The notes beneath the pieces are model-generated. The model was not told the origin of the DNA. It worked only from the letters and a program-made list of their open reading frames with translations, and ran no database searches. A program made the position numbers and the translations under genes. Positions 15,401 through 23,045 of a stretch of 28,489 nt of DNA are shown in pieces. Location: IMG/VR virus record IMGVR_UViG_3300036828_000573, positions 1 to 28,489 of that record, one strand, 5' to 3'. The DNA is from a virus. The first letter of the stretch is position 1, and every line of letters begins with the position of its first letter.

Positions 15401-15684
15401 GCCGGGTAGTGCGCCATCATGTTGTCCTTGAGCAGTTCGGCCTGCTCCATGGCCGACTTCAGGTGGTTGTCGTAGTGCAGCGTGTGGTAGCGGCGCATGT
15501 CGCCGCCGGACTTGCGCGCGGCCTTCATGCGCTCCTCGGCGTGTGCCAGCTCGTTGCCGATGTCGTTGACCATGTGCGCGGTGGACATCGCCACCGCAGC
15601 CCGGTCGGCGGGCACCGGTGGCAGGTCGTGCAGCGCGCCGCCGACGTCCTTGGCGCCCGTGTTCATCTGGCTGCTGATGCTCAC
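12319..15684 (-). CDS. 1121-aa modular head-region protein with 2H phosphoesterase signature
   Basis: Starts at GTG in a GTGA junction with the 461-aa gene. Residues 137-255 contain the two HxT motifs of 2H (LigT-type) phosphoesterases, H141-I-T143 in HHITVVYLG and H224-V-T226 in RPHVTLAML, 83 residues apart as expected. Two similar helical segments flank this domain (78-103 and 327-352, both with YP-x-EA). Residues 479-517 are strongly hydrophobic. Residues 676-850 (SPQTSW, LPAPKTNAF, VVIDRHALS) resemble DUF7178-type phage sequences and loosely the HhH-GPD glycosylase pattern. Residues 995-1096 (LGGWVSDGKLWLD, EAIRAGKARDQVAIWD) match a domain seen in phage minor capsid proteins. Three RxxxGR[FW]-like motifs mark module borders. 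Likely virion-associated; function unproven. Confidence 0.85.
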   Translation of the reverse strand: MSISSQMNTGAKDVGGALHDLPPVPADRAAVAMSTAHMVNDIGNELAHAEERMKAARKSGGDMRRYHTLHYDNHLKSAMEQAELLKDNMMAHYPAEAAEWAALNQVMDLAGYSLNKRSGMISLDIPPGTIPTTPNGVEDHHITVVYLGKDVDDEAYAEACRRAREAAFAMPGPLSGTVGGVGTFPPDDEGMTPAWAGVVLPGAERIRSALEDLSASQHKDWRPHVTLAMLDPGEPLPDPVPPTPVTFTHLTVHRGSDVMRYPLGGGPVEMSKSVNPVTKAASFAHLLQTIKYDGAHARRHSTAMLADTDDKAWNFDADHAEKHTHGAHEHARKLAEHIADNYPQEAGFLKELTKKEDLSMENISSQALALSFDSSVHPRGPNGRFVHMDSSYHAASHSSGGVRISAPHTASMRAPHAPSAAPPPASMRAASASNVKVAASVYTQQRVYTDKEVGKALDEIKKLRDQVEGEKHTEPRARLAVRIGVLTVGVVIAALTAGAALPVSVALAIPLLHGVAGEVAEFHVAARGKGARFVAHPLQTLNPRRPNPQQLSNEPGDVTEQAIEVLATVLMKEGLSPDVAQQTAQSMVDQWMQTEGWRLTQAPSPGNITEQINTIQFADESSEPPPFRSGESGTITGQAVELGKFQDNWMHEMRGAHGEWSRSPGGPSGSPEPAYKVPPHARLINPRSSYPDPSDHPFFKAHPMKAEHVLHAYSMASEGQKAQGMRWYADAGLVAGAIAHGDQHKGAGLLSAYSPQTSWPVNMFNAARSVELGRPIGPGEGTTAMTSHANAAQKIMDGKSFDEALPAPKTNAFAKLIEQKGEDSPHDPYGEVVIDRHALSVAAGERLGDKEKPPIGDDRYYQVVADEYRKAAVAASKREGRTISPSQMQAITWLVQQSANDAEDAANKSSAAKGRATATANAWKKWISHAQANNIQTASGTTALSMLHDVDDTLEIAMEWALELRDAKGRWTKGGGGGSALAEHVKPEGFSLDPKTGKAPSHGYMVSLPGHTHQYPDSVMKDKHQLAAAIDKFLMDEREVFKNNPNAHLGGWVSDGKLWLDPSENIADQGEAIRAGKARDQVAIWDVVGGKEIDTAGTGGSVTEHSAPGVFEYPPWLRGYA

Positions 15685-17066
15685 AGTGCCGCCGCCTGCT
15701 TGGTCAGCGCAGCCGCCTGGGCCAGCGTGCTCTTGACCTGCTGCTGCAGCCACTTGCCCTGGTCGCCCTTGCTCATGCCCGACGTCGCCGCCTTGAACTT
15801 CGCATGGGCGATGCTCGCCGGGGTCTGCTTAGCCGGGGTAGTCTTCTTCGCCGGGGTGGCGGACGCGGTTTTTCCGGTCGCACCGGCCGCGGTCGCCGCC
15901 GCGGTGGCCGTGGCGGCCTTCTTCGCCGTCGCGGCCTTCGCCTTCCCGAGCGCGACGAGCATCTTGCCGTACTCGGCGGCCAGCGCACGGTCCTGGGCGG
16001 CCTGGGCCAGCAGCTGCGCCTTCTTCGCGGCCTTCTGCTGGGCTGTCTGCGCACCGGCGGGCGCGGAGCCTCCACTGCCGAACGTCCCCAGCACAGTGCG
16101 CGGGTCCTGCGCCGCTCCGGCCGCGGTGCCGGTCAGCTCGATCTGCCGGACCACGTCGCCCCAGGTGATCGAGTGCGCGTGTCCGTGCTTGGTGGCCTCG
16201 TCGGCCAGGGCTCCGGCCGCCGCCGCACGGACCTCACCGTGCTTGCTCTTGGCCCGCCACCGGCGCAGCGCGCCCCAGGCCACGGCCGACGCCTGCCCCT
16301 TGCTCATGCCCCGCTTGTCCATCAGGGCCTTGACGATCTGCTCGAAGTAATCGGAGTGCTTCTGGCCCTTGACCCCGTACAGTCCCGGCCCGCCGGGCTT
16401 GCCGTAGGGCGCGGGCGTGACCGCGAGCATGCCCGTGCGGGTGGACAGCTCGATCAGCCGGTCGAGGTCCGACCAGGACAGCACCGCCTGCGGCATCGGG
16501 CGCCCCGGGAGCTGCGTCTCCGTCCGGCTCGGCGCCTTCGGTCCACCGGCCACGGCCCGGTCGGTGCCGGTATTCTGCTTCGGGGCCGGGACCATGGCGG
16601 CCTTCGTCGACTTGGGGAAGCCGGGCCCGCCGTCCGGCCCGGCCGCGCCGGGGAGCTTCGTCGGGTTCATGGAGCTGCCGAGCGGCAGGTTGCTGGGCTG
16701 GGTGAAGGTGGCAGGCGTGGCCTTGACCGACTCGTTGTGACTCTCGCCGTCCTGAAGGTCGCTGACCAGCAGGTGGTGCCTGTTGATCAGGTCCATGTTG
16801 ACCTTGGCCTTCGACTGCCCGTCGTCGTCCAGGACGCCGTGGCGCATCAGCGACATCGGCGTCATGGTGTGCATGGCAGCCTGCAGGTGCCGCTTGGCGC
16901 CGTCGTGGTTACCGGACTCGAGCGCGTGCGCGGCGTCGCGCAGGTGCTGCGGCGCGGCCATGCCGGGCAGCTCCTCGTCGATCTTCCCGGCCAGGGACCG
17001 CATTCCACTGGCCGTACGCTGCTTGAGCTGCGAGAGCGGTACGGGTGTCTTGCGTGCGAATGTCAC
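15681..17066 (-). CDS. 461-aa head-region structural protein
   Basis: GTG start with GGGAGGG six bases upstream. Residues 1-110 are helical with clustered His (HLRDAAHALESGN, AAMHTM, INRHHLL). A Pro/Gly-rich linker runs to about 200. Residues 205-300 hold a helical domain with KGQASAVAWGALRRWRAKSKHGEV and ALADEATKHGH, the unit that in actinophage minor head proteins reads 'alkk.Gms.s.A.aiA..alkrW'. The C-terminal 140 residues are Ala/Lys/Thr-rich and probably disordered, DNA-facing or linker-like. It shares a GTGA junction with the 1121-aa gene, so the two products may be made in similar amounts. No catalytic motif seen. Confidence 0.78.
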   Translation of the reverse strand: MTFARKTPVPLSQLKQRTASGMRSLAGKIDEELPGMAAPQHLRDAAHALESGNHDGAKRHLQAAMHTMTPMSLMRHGVLDDDGQSKAKVNMDLINRHHLLVSDLQDGESHNESVKATPATFTQPSNLPLGSSMNPTKLPGAAGPDGGPGFPKSTKAAMVPAPKQNTGTDRAVAGGPKAPSRTETQLPGRPMPQAVLSWSDLDRLIELSTRTGMLAVTPAPYGKPGGPGLYGVKGQKHSDYFEQIVKALMDKRGMSKGQASAVAWGALRRWRAKSKHGEVRAAAAGALADEATKHGHAHSITWGDVVRQIELTGTAAGAAQDPRTVLGTFGSGGSAPAGAQTAQQKAAKKAQLLAQAAQDRALAAEYGKMLVALGKAKAATAKKAATATAAATAAGATGKTASATPAKKTTPAKQTPASIAHAKFKAATSGMSKGDQGKWLQQQVKSTLAQAAALTKQAAAL

Positions 17067-17076
17067 GGTTCCCTCC

Positions 17077-17676
17077 CTAAGCGGGGATGAGCTCGCCGTT
17101 GCGGATGAACCCGTGCCAGCCGCTCGGTTGGCTGTGCCAGATGGACGGGGTTACGTCGATCATCGGCGGAGTTCCGTTGACTGTCCAGAACCCGCCGCCA
17201 CTGGCCGCCTGGCTGGTGACCCACTCGCCGCCGTCCGGCAGCTGGATGCGCCACGACTCGACGTGCTGCGGGTGCCGGACGGACATGTAATGGTCGGCCC
17301 ACGGCAGGCGGCACATCGTACCGGCTGGGACCTGGCTTATATCGCCCCAGAGCACGAACTCGACGCCGTCCGGGCGCCGGTAGAGCGCGTTGTCGTTGCG
17401 CTGCCACTCGTCGGTGTCCGCGAACCGGTACCCGCAGTGCGCGCACTGCTCCGGCCAGCGGTGGTCGTCGTGTGTCCAGTTGTCCCCGTGGACCAGCTTG
17501 GACTCGGACTCCGGAACGTTGCCGATCACTGTGAAGGCGTCGTGCCCGGCCTGCCAGGTGGCCGTCGAACGGCCCGGGCACGTGTTGCCGCCGTCCCTTG
17601 CGCTGCCCCAGGTGAACCGGCGCAGGTTTCTCTGGTACTCGCCGGTGAGTTCTGCGATGACCAGCGGAATTCCCAC
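17077..17676 (-). CDS. DUF6527-like hypothetical protein with CxxC pair
   Basis: 199 residues, GTG start after AAGGAAGG. A CAHCGYRF segment at 78-85 and Cys33 suggest a small metal-binding site. The C-terminal half (VPAGTMCRLPWADHYMSVRH, then PDGGEWVTSQ, NGTPPMIDVTPSI, SGWHGFIRNGELI) follows the pattern I associate with DUF6527 phage proteins, which end in W/Y-HGfi..G.l. Its function is unknown. The gene lies between the gpF-like protein and the 461-aa protein, so it is expressed with head genes. Could instead be a moron-type gene; codon use looks like the neighbours. Confidence 0.7.
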   Translation of the reverse strand: MGIPLVIAELTGEYQRNLRRFTWGSARDGGNTCPGRSTATWQAGHDAFTVIGNVPESESKLVHGDNWTHDDHRWPEQCAHCGYRFADTDEWQRNDNALYRRPDGVEFVLWGDISQVPAGTMCRLPWADHYMSVRHPQHVESWRIQLPDGGEWVTSQAASGGGFWTVNGTPPMIDVTPSIWHSQPSGWHGFIRNGELIPA

Positions 17677-17692
17677 AACGCACCTTCCTTCG

Positions 17693-18376
17693 TCAGGCGG
17701 ACGGCAGCAGCCGCGCGCCGGGGAACGGCTTGACCGGCGTACACCGGCACTTCGCGTGCACGGTGCCGGGAAACCCGATCAGCGGCATCGCGTCGGCCCG
17801 GAAGTTCTTCCCGTCGGCCGCCAGGCAGTCCGGGGTGACCCGGTCGTCGTCGTGGGCGCGCCAGCCGAGCAGCAGCCCGTACTGCATCGCCGCCATGTCG
17901 ACGGCCATCGCGGCCTTGGATCGGTTCCACATCGCGTCCCGGTGCATGCCGTAGTACCGCCGCTCGCGCTGCACCGCGTCGAGCAGCGCCTGCGCCACGC
18001 TCTCGCCCTGCGCGCGCGCCTGCTTCACGTCGGCGGAGACGCGCCGGGCGATCGAGAGGAACATCTGCCCGCGCCGGACCCGGTTGAGCCGGTCGATCTG
18101 CATGGTGGCCGGTCCGGCGATGCCGGTCACCTCGGGAGGCATGGACATGACGACCTCGGCCGCCGCGTGCAGGGTCAGCTGGTCGATGCCCGCCTGGATG
18201 TACATCCGCGCCAGCAGAGCGACGGCCGCAGGGCCGCCTATGGCCACTCCCAGCGCCGCCGTGGCCGCCGCTGCCAGGGTCGCGTCGCTAGGCCCGGTGT
18301 AGACCGGCGGTGGCGGCGGGGGCGGTACCTGCTGTCCCTGCTGCTGTTGCTGCTGCGGCTGTGTGGTGGTGGTCAT
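17693..18376 (-). CDS. Minor head protein, Mu gpF / SPP1 gp7-like
   Basis: 227 residues, ATG in an ATGA overlap with the portal gene. A Gln- and Pro-rich N-terminus (residues 6-25) looks like a flexible linker. The middle is helical with an Arg-rich stretch (IDRLNRVRRGQMFLSIARRVSADVKQAR). The C-terminus carries the family signature: HDDDRVTPDCLAADGK and then FPGTVHAKCRCTP, with the conserved His-Ala-x-Cys-Arg-Cys. These proteins bind the portal and the capsid interior and help head morphogenesis or DNA ejection. Immediate downstream position of the portal is the standard location. Confidence 0.88.
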   Translation of the reverse strand: MTTTTQPQQQQQQGQQVPPPPPPPVYTGPSDATLAAAATAALGVAIGGPAAVALLARMYIQAGIDQLTLHAAAEVVMSMPPEVTGIAGPATMQIDRLNRVRRGQMFLSIARRVSADVKQARAQGESVAQALLDAVQRERRYYGMHRDAMWNRSKAAMAVDMAAMQYGLLLGWRAHDDDRVTPDCLAADGKNFRADAMPLIGFPGTVHAKCRCTPVKPFPGARLLPSA

Positions 18377-19971
18377 GGCCTGGGCGGAGCCTGGCCGCCC
18401 GCTCCGAGGCGGGACGGTGCCGGAGGCGGTGTCGGCGGTCCGGCCGGTACGCCGCGCAGCCCCTCGGGCACGCCGCCCTGCTTCTGGGCGGCCTGCTTGG
18501 TCAGGTTCTGCGCCGCGCCGACCAGGCCCTGCACCGCTCCGAGGCCGCCCGCCGCCGACGGCGGCATCCCCGGCGGTGGCTGGGACGACAGCTGCTCGGA
18601 CCGCTGCTGCACGGTCGAGACCAGCGCCTGGTGCACCTGGTCGATGGGCAGCTGCAGGATAGAGGCCATCCGCTCGGTGATCAGGTCGAGCACCGGGACG
18701 GGGATGTGCAGCGCGGGCGCCGCGGCCAGCTGTCCGAACAGGGTGAGCAGCGCTTGGAGCTGCTCGTCCTGCAACGGGCCGAACCGCCAGGTGGGGAACG
18801 CAGCTCCGGGGCCGTAGTTCAGCATGACCAGCGGACGGATGACGTCGTAGGTGAGCGACTCGGCGATCTCCTTGGCCACGGCCTGCCGTGACTTGAGGAA
18901 GAACGCGCTCTGGTCCTGGCTCAGCGAGTACGCGCCCTTGCCGCCGGTTCCGCCGCTGACCAGGCCCATGAACCCGGCCAAGACCGACTGCGTCTGCCAG
19001 CCCTCCAGGAACATCATGGCCTCGGAGAAGAACGCGCCGACGTTGGTTCCCTGCGGGATGGTCTCGAAGGCCTTCTTGCCGTCGGTCGGGTGCACCAGGC
19101 CGACCACTCCGGCGCCCTTGAGCTGGGAGATGTCGTCCGCCCTGGCGTTGGCCTCGGGCTGGTCGTTCCCGTAGACGATGATCCTCTGCATCGCCTGGTT
19201 CTCCAGGAAGTAGTACCAGAGGAACAGCAGTTTCATCTTGGTCTGATACACCCAGTAGCTGACGTCCATCTCGGACACGCCGATCAGCGGCTCGCGGTGC
19301 TTGCCGTTGGTGTGGATGTAGGACCGCACCTTGGGGATGTCGACGTAGCCGGGGACCTTCTGCTCCTTGGTGAGCATCAGGTTGCCGCCGAACAGCCACA
19401 CCTGCTGCCGGAAGCCGTTCGGCACCGCGGTGCGCGAGTTGTACCGCGCCTGGCAGGTGGCCGGTGGCCGGAAGGCGATCTTGTCGTAGACGACCCTGCC
19501 GTCGGACTCGCGGACCTTCCACACCTTCTCGAAGAACGCGCGCCGGTATACCTGGGCGCTGGTGACCTGGCCGACGAGCTCGCGGATCGGGGTGGACATG
19601 CCGCCCTCGATGTCCGGCGTGCTGATCACGCTGTTCACGAAATCGGTCTCGCCCTGGTCGCCCTTGGACGGCTCGATCGACACCTCGGCCTCGCGGATCG
19701 GCAGGGTGAGCACCGACTCGACGGCCGAGCAGATGCCGTCCCTGCGGAACATCGCCTTCATATCACGGGCGGTGTACTCCCCGTAGTCGAAGACGTCGCC
19801 CTCGCCGTACCACGCGAACAGCCGCTGCCCCAGGTCGAACTGGGTGCCCATCTCCTTGCCGAGCAGCTCGCGCTTGGACGATGTCTTGATGTCCGGGAAC
19901 GCCAAGATCTTCGCCGAGCTGCCGTCCGTCGGCGGAGGCACCGCGTTGAATCCACCCTGTCCCTTTGCCAC
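18373..19971 (-). CDS. Portal protein
   Basis: 532 residues. GTG chosen because GGAGG lies six to seven bases upstream; in-frame codons further upstream lack a site. The dodecameric portal forms the DNA channel and the terminase docking site. Residues 75-105 (DMKAMFRRDGICSAVESVLTLPIREAEVSIEPSKGD) match the start of DUF935/Mu gp29-type portals. The core is mixed alpha/beta, with the wing and clip around FFEKVWKVRESDGRVVYDKI and LLFLWYYFLENQAMQRIIVYGND. The C-terminal 80 residues are Gln/Pro/Gly/Ala-rich. Terminase upstream and gpF-like downstream confirm the role. Confidence 0.88.
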   Translation of the reverse strand: MAKGQGGFNAVPPPTDGSSAKILAFPDIKTSSKRELLGKEMGTQFDLGQRLFAWYGEGDVFDYGEYTARDMKAMFRRDGICSAVESVLTLPIREAEVSIEPSKGDQGETDFVNSVISTPDIEGGMSTPIRELVGQVTSAQVYRRAFFEKVWKVRESDGRVVYDKIAFRPPATCQARYNSRTAVPNGFRQQVWLFGGNLMLTKEQKVPGYVDIPKVRSYIHTNGKHREPLIGVSEMDVSYWVYQTKMKLLFLWYYFLENQAMQRIIVYGNDQPEANARADDISQLKGAGVVGLVHPTDGKKAFETIPQGTNVGAFFSEAMMFLEGWQTQSVLAGFMGLVSGGTGGKGAYSLSQDQSAFFLKSRQAVAKEIAESLTYDVIRPLVMLNYGPGAAFPTWRFGPLQDEQLQALLTLFGQLAAAPALHIPVPVLDLITERMASILQLPIDQVHQALVSTVQQRSEQLSSQPPPGMPPSAAGGLGAVQGLVGAAQNLTKQAAQKQGGVPEGLRGVPAGPPTPPPAPSRLGAGGQAPPRP

Positions 19972-20018
19972 GGTGCTCCTCCGCTGGTGATCGATGGTTG
20001 AAGGATAGCGCTGACAGG

Positions 20019-21665
20019 TCAGAGCGGCGATGAGCTCGAAGACCACGAGCGCACGTTGCCGCGCCCGCTGGTTTCGTGCACGTCGTCAGGGTCCTGCGGA
20101 CCCCACTCGTCCAGGCCGTCGAATCCGTCCGACATGGCCGACTCGTGGCGCAGCCGGGCGCGCAGCCCGCGCGGGACGGTGGACTCCTCCTGCTGCGGCG
20201 GGGCGATCGGGTCTCCGCCGCGCTCGCGCTCCAGGGGCACCGCGTTCGCCAGCTCTCCGCCCTGGCGCGTCCACTTCGCCACCAGCGCGCGCTGCACCGG
20301 CCCGAAGCTCATCGACAGGAACGGGTGGCAGCACCACACCAGGGAGTCGAGCCGGTCCGGGGACCGCTCGTCCTTGCCGCCGGTGAAGGTGGCCATCTGA
20401 TCTTCGAGGTCGACGAACGGGCCTCCGGCGTGCTTCACCACGCCGCGCTCGTACAGGCCGGACAGCGGCTCGGCGCGGGTGCGCTTGGACTCGCTCGCGT
20501 GGACCTTCTCCACCCGCACGCGCTTCTTGAGCACGCCGCTCTTCAGCAGATCCTTCTGGATCTGCTCGATCAGGTCCATCATCCACTGGCCGCCGTGGTT
20601 CTTCTCCACCACGACCGTGGCGTCCAGCTGGGCGGCCCGGATCAGGAAGCGCTTGGCGAACGGCGCCGGTGCCTCCTGGCCGCCCCAGGACTCGACCACG
20701 TAGACCTCGTCGCGGTGCGGGCCGAGCCCGGCCACGGTGTATGCCTGCTCGTCGGACTCCTCGCTGCCGTCGGACGGGTCCACCCCGATGCGCACGGACG
20801 TCAGGTAGTCGGGGCCGCCGTCCGCGCCGACGGCCGGGCACTGCGCGGCGTTGAGCGTCTCGCGGGTCCACAGCGAGTTGGCCACGTCGTCGAGCAGCTC
20901 GCCCTCGAGCTCCTGGCGTTCGAGCCGGGTTCCCTTGGCCATGCCGACGACGGAGCGGACGAACGCCTCGGACAGGTTCTTGATGTTGTCCGTGGTCTTC
21001 AGCCGACGCACGATCACCGGGCCGTCGGCGAACTCGTCGTCTCCGCGGCTGGCTTTGATCAGGCGCCGCACCAGTGCGCGGGCCGGTCGGGACGCCTTGG
21101 GCGTGCCGGTGACGATGATCTTGGATTCGCCCTTGCGGACCGCGAACCTGATCGACTCCTCCCAGGCCACCTTCCAGCGCTTCCACAGGCCGATCTCGTC
21201 GCACCACGCCGCGCTGAGGTTCTTGCCCTGGACCCGCAGTGCGCCGTCGTCGGCGGAGTCGACGTAGATCACGTGGCCGCTGCGCAGCCCGATCTCGCCG
21301 TAGCTGCGGTACGCGTACTCGACCGTGCGGGACAGACCGTGCTTGACCTCGCCCGCCGTCGTGCCGAGCGCCTTGAGAATCCCTGCCTCGCCCTCGACGC
21401 ACACCGTCCAGGCGTCCCGGTAGGTGGGCGCGATGATCGCGTACTCACTGTGCAACTCGTGGTCGTCTTCTATGATCTCGGCGAGACCCGAGGATCCGGA
21501 CCTGGTCTTGCCGCTGCCACGGCCGCCCTGGAAGTAGATCACGCGCCAGTCGCCCTCGGGCAAGGTCTGCTCCGGGCGCGCGTCGCGCCGCCAGCGCGCA
21601 CGAGCGGACTCGACGACCGTGTTGGGGTCCAGCCGCCGGGCCCATTCCTTCAGGAGGCTCGCCAT
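20019..21665 (-). CDS. Terminase large subunit
   Basis: 548 residues, ATG start; GGAGG sits 12 bases upstream, a rather long spacing. ATPase domain: Walker A GGRGSGKT at 47-54, Walker B AAWCDE with Asp156-Glu157, coupling motif TGTPK at 186-190. RNase H-like nuclease: Asp296 in GVDPSDG, Glu354 in VEKNHGG, and Asp437/Asp440 in SPDRLDSLVW. It cuts concatemeric DNA and drives it into the head through the portal encoded next. The C-terminus is a Ser-rich tail. No small subunit gene is recognisable upstream in this window. It begins a new unit after a hairpin terminator. Confidence 0.95.
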   Translation of the reverse strand: MASLLKEWARRLDPNTVVESARARWRRDARPEQTLPEGDWRVIYFQGGRGSGKTRSGSSGLAEIIEDDHELHSEYAIIAPTYRDAWTVCVEGEAGILKALGTTAGEVKHGLSRTVEYAYRSYGEIGLRSGHVIYVDSADDGALRVQGKNLSAAWCDEIGLWKRWKVAWEESIRFAVRKGESKIIVTGTPKASRPARALVRRLIKASRGDDEFADGPVIVRRLKTTDNIKNLSEAFVRSVVGMAKGTRLERQELEGELLDDVANSLWTRETLNAAQCPAVGADGGPDYLTSVRIGVDPSDGSEESDEQAYTVAGLGPHRDEVYVVESWGGQEAPAPFAKRFLIRAAQLDATVVVEKNHGGQWMMDLIEQIQKDLLKSGVLKKRVRVEKVHASESKRTRAEPLSGLYERGVVKHAGGPFVDLEDQMATFTGGKDERSPDRLDSLVWCCHPFLSMSFGPVQRALVAKWTRQGGELANAVPLERERGGDPIAPPQQEESTVPRGLRARLRHESAMSDGFDGLDEWGPQDPDDVHETSGRGNVRSWSSSSSPL

Positions 21666-21701
21666 GTGATCAGGATGCCTCCTGTCTGCCGATCAGAGGA
21701 A

Positions 21702-21731
21702 GAGACCGCGGATACCGACGTCCGCGGTCTC
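21702..21731 (-). terminator. Hairpin terminator before the terminase gene
   Basis: An 11-bp perfect stem (21702-21712 with 21721-21731) and 8-base loop lie in the 99-base gap between the PLD-fold gene and the terminase gene. On the minus strand a pyrimidine-rich run (TCTTCCTCT) follows the stem. No CDS overlaps it. A terminator is the simplest reading; a leader structure of the terminase message is the alternative. Confidence 0.65.
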
Positions 21732-21764
21732 ACCTGGCTCCGGATAACGACACCGGTCTATACC

Positions 21765-22400
21765 TCAGGCGCCGTGCGCCTTGACCGCCTCGCCGATCGC
21801 CACGATGTGCTGCTGCTGGACGGCTGTCATGTGCTCCGCGTCCAGCCGGGCGGCGAACCTGGCGAGGAACACCGGGTTGGCGCTGACCAGCAAGGTGTTG
21901 TTCTGCGCCTTGTAGCCGGGCTTCGGCTTGCGCGTCGGATCGGCGACCATGATCCCGGTGCCCTCGCCGGAGGCGGACCAGTTGGTCGAGCCCTCGAAGC
22001 CGATGCCCTGGCCGACCAGGACGCCGCCCTTGGTGTGGCTGATCTGGTGCGTCTCGGACATGCCGACGGCGAACGAGTTGAAGAAGTCCGGGTGATTGGC
22101 CACGTCGCTGGCGAGGATCTTGCGCTCGTGCACGCCGCCAGCCTGCGACTTGTCGAGGGTGCCCTGCACGCGGATGTTCGGGTTCGACATCAGCTCGAGG
22201 ATCACCGCGTTCAGATCCTCGTCGTCGTACCCGAACATGTTCAGCTTCAGGCCCATCGTCTCGCCGGTGAGCAGCTTCAGCAGGATCCCGTGCACGTCGT
22301 CGCGGCCGACCAGGAACAGATAGTGGTCCCCGTAACCGGGGGTGAGCCGCTGCTCCGGGGTGTACGCCCCGAGATCGGCGAGGCGCGGATCGTCCGTCAC
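21765..22400 (-). CDS. PLD-superfamily protein (possible nuclease)
   Basis: 211 residues, GTG in a GTGA junction. The C-terminal half has the PLD signature H-x-K (SHTKGG) followed by GSTNWS, the GSxN element. The N-terminal part (MFGYDDEDLNAVILELMSNPNIRVQGTLDKSQAGG) matches the start of a PLD half-domain. The usual Asp of HxKxxxxD is replaced by Val (HTKGGVLV), so catalysis may be altered. One PLD unit implies dimer function, as in Nuc-type nucleases. Its location next to terminase genes is where phages often place packaging-associated nucleases; that role is inferred. Confidence 0.8.
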   Translation of the reverse strand: MTDDPRLADLGAYTPEQRLTPGYGDHYLFLVGRDDVHGILLKLLTGETMGLKLNMFGYDDEDLNAVILELMSNPNIRVQGTLDKSQAGGVHERKILASDVANHPDFFNSFAVGMSETHQISHTKGGVLVGQGIGFEGSTNWSASGEGTGIMVADPTRKPKPGYKAQNNTLLVSANPVFLARFAARLDAEHMTAVQQQHIVAIGEAVKAHGA

Positions 22401-22681
22401 GAGATCTTCTCCTCTTTCGCTGGTTCGATGTGCCGGTCGACCCGATAATCGTCCAGGCACGGCTCGTGCGTGATGACCTCGACGCGGCGCACAGGGGTCA
22501 GCTCGTACTCCCATGCGACTCCGGCGGGGTTGTTCTTCAGCCAGGTGATGACCTGGCTTTCGACCACGTGCACCTGGATCGGCCACGTGCCCCGGGCCTG
22601 GGTGAGCCAGACTCGGCCGGTCAGTTGCTCGTCTGTGTGGCCGGGCAAGCCTGCCGAGATCTCTCCGCGGCCGGTTGTCAT
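22397..22681 (-). CDS. 94-aa hypothetical protein
   Basis: ATG in an ATGA overlap with the upstream gene, GTGA overlap with the downstream one. A small, mixed alpha/beta sequence (VWLTQARGTWPIQVHVVESQVITWLKNNPAGVAWEYELTPVRRVEVITHEPCLDDYRV) without a recognised motif. It has no membrane segment. The tight junctions show it belongs to the same operon as the N4 gp49-like and PLD-fold genes. Confidence 0.72.
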   Translation of the reverse strand: MTTGRGEISAGLPGHTDEQLTGRVWLTQARGTWPIQVHVVESQVITWLKNNPAGVAWEYELTPVRRVEVITHEPCLDDYRVDRHIEPAKEEKIS

Positions 22682-23031
22682 CGGTCGCCCTCGGCGGAGT
22701 CGGGGACGAAGGACTGGGGCGTCTCCTGGTCGTACAGACTCTGGCGCAGCAGGTATCCCTCGAGCGCCCAGATCTGCTCGCGGGCCTTGTCCTTGGCCAG
22801 CTTGCGGCCGATCGTCACGTCGAAGTTCTCCGCGGAGGCCGAGGCGGCATGTCCGATGACGTAGAAGCCGTTGGCCAGCGTCAGCATGCAGACCGTCATC
22901 GTGGTGCCCTCGGGCTGCCAGTACCACTCATCGGCGATCTTGCTGTCGATGTGGTCGGGCGTGACCCGCGGCGCGGTGTGCCCGGTCGCCTCGTGGTCTG
23001 CCTGCAGCTGCTCGTCGGTGTACTGCCCCAT
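22678..23031 (-). CDS. N4 gp49 / Sf6 gene 66 family protein
   Basis: 117 residues, ATG with AGGA nine bases upstream. The central and C-terminal part (GTTMTVCMLTLANGFYVIGHAASAS, then ENFDVTIGRKLAKDKAREQIWALEGYLLRQ) closely follows the PF13876 pattern: T-V-C-...-L-NGF-x-V-x-G..., ENFD...IG...A...IW.LEGY.LR. The family is common in phages and its function is unknown. It sits between the peptidase-fold genes and a PLD-fold gene. Confidence in the family is high; no activity is claimed. Confidence 0.85.
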   Translation of the reverse strand: MGQYTDEQLQADHEATGHTAPRVTPDHIDSKIADEWYWQPEGTTMTVCMLTLANGFYVIGHAASASAENFDVTIGRKLAKDKAREQIWALEGYLLRQSLYDQETPQSFVPDSAEGDR

Positions 23032-23045
23032 CAGGGTTCTTCCTT

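Noticed and set aside
12898-16350. 1150-aa plus-strand open frame
   Set aside because: Arg/Val/His-rich shadow of the 1121-aa and 461-aa genes, crossing their boundary. The minus genes have starts, junctions and domain motifs.
21732-21770. Promoter (TATAGA box) upstream of the terminase
   Set aside because: The -35 match is poor and the predicted transcript would run straight through the hairpin at 21702-21731.
20076-22448. 790-aa plus-strand open frame
   Set aside because: Spans the terminase, a terminator and the PLD-fold gene on the other strand, with no motif of its own.
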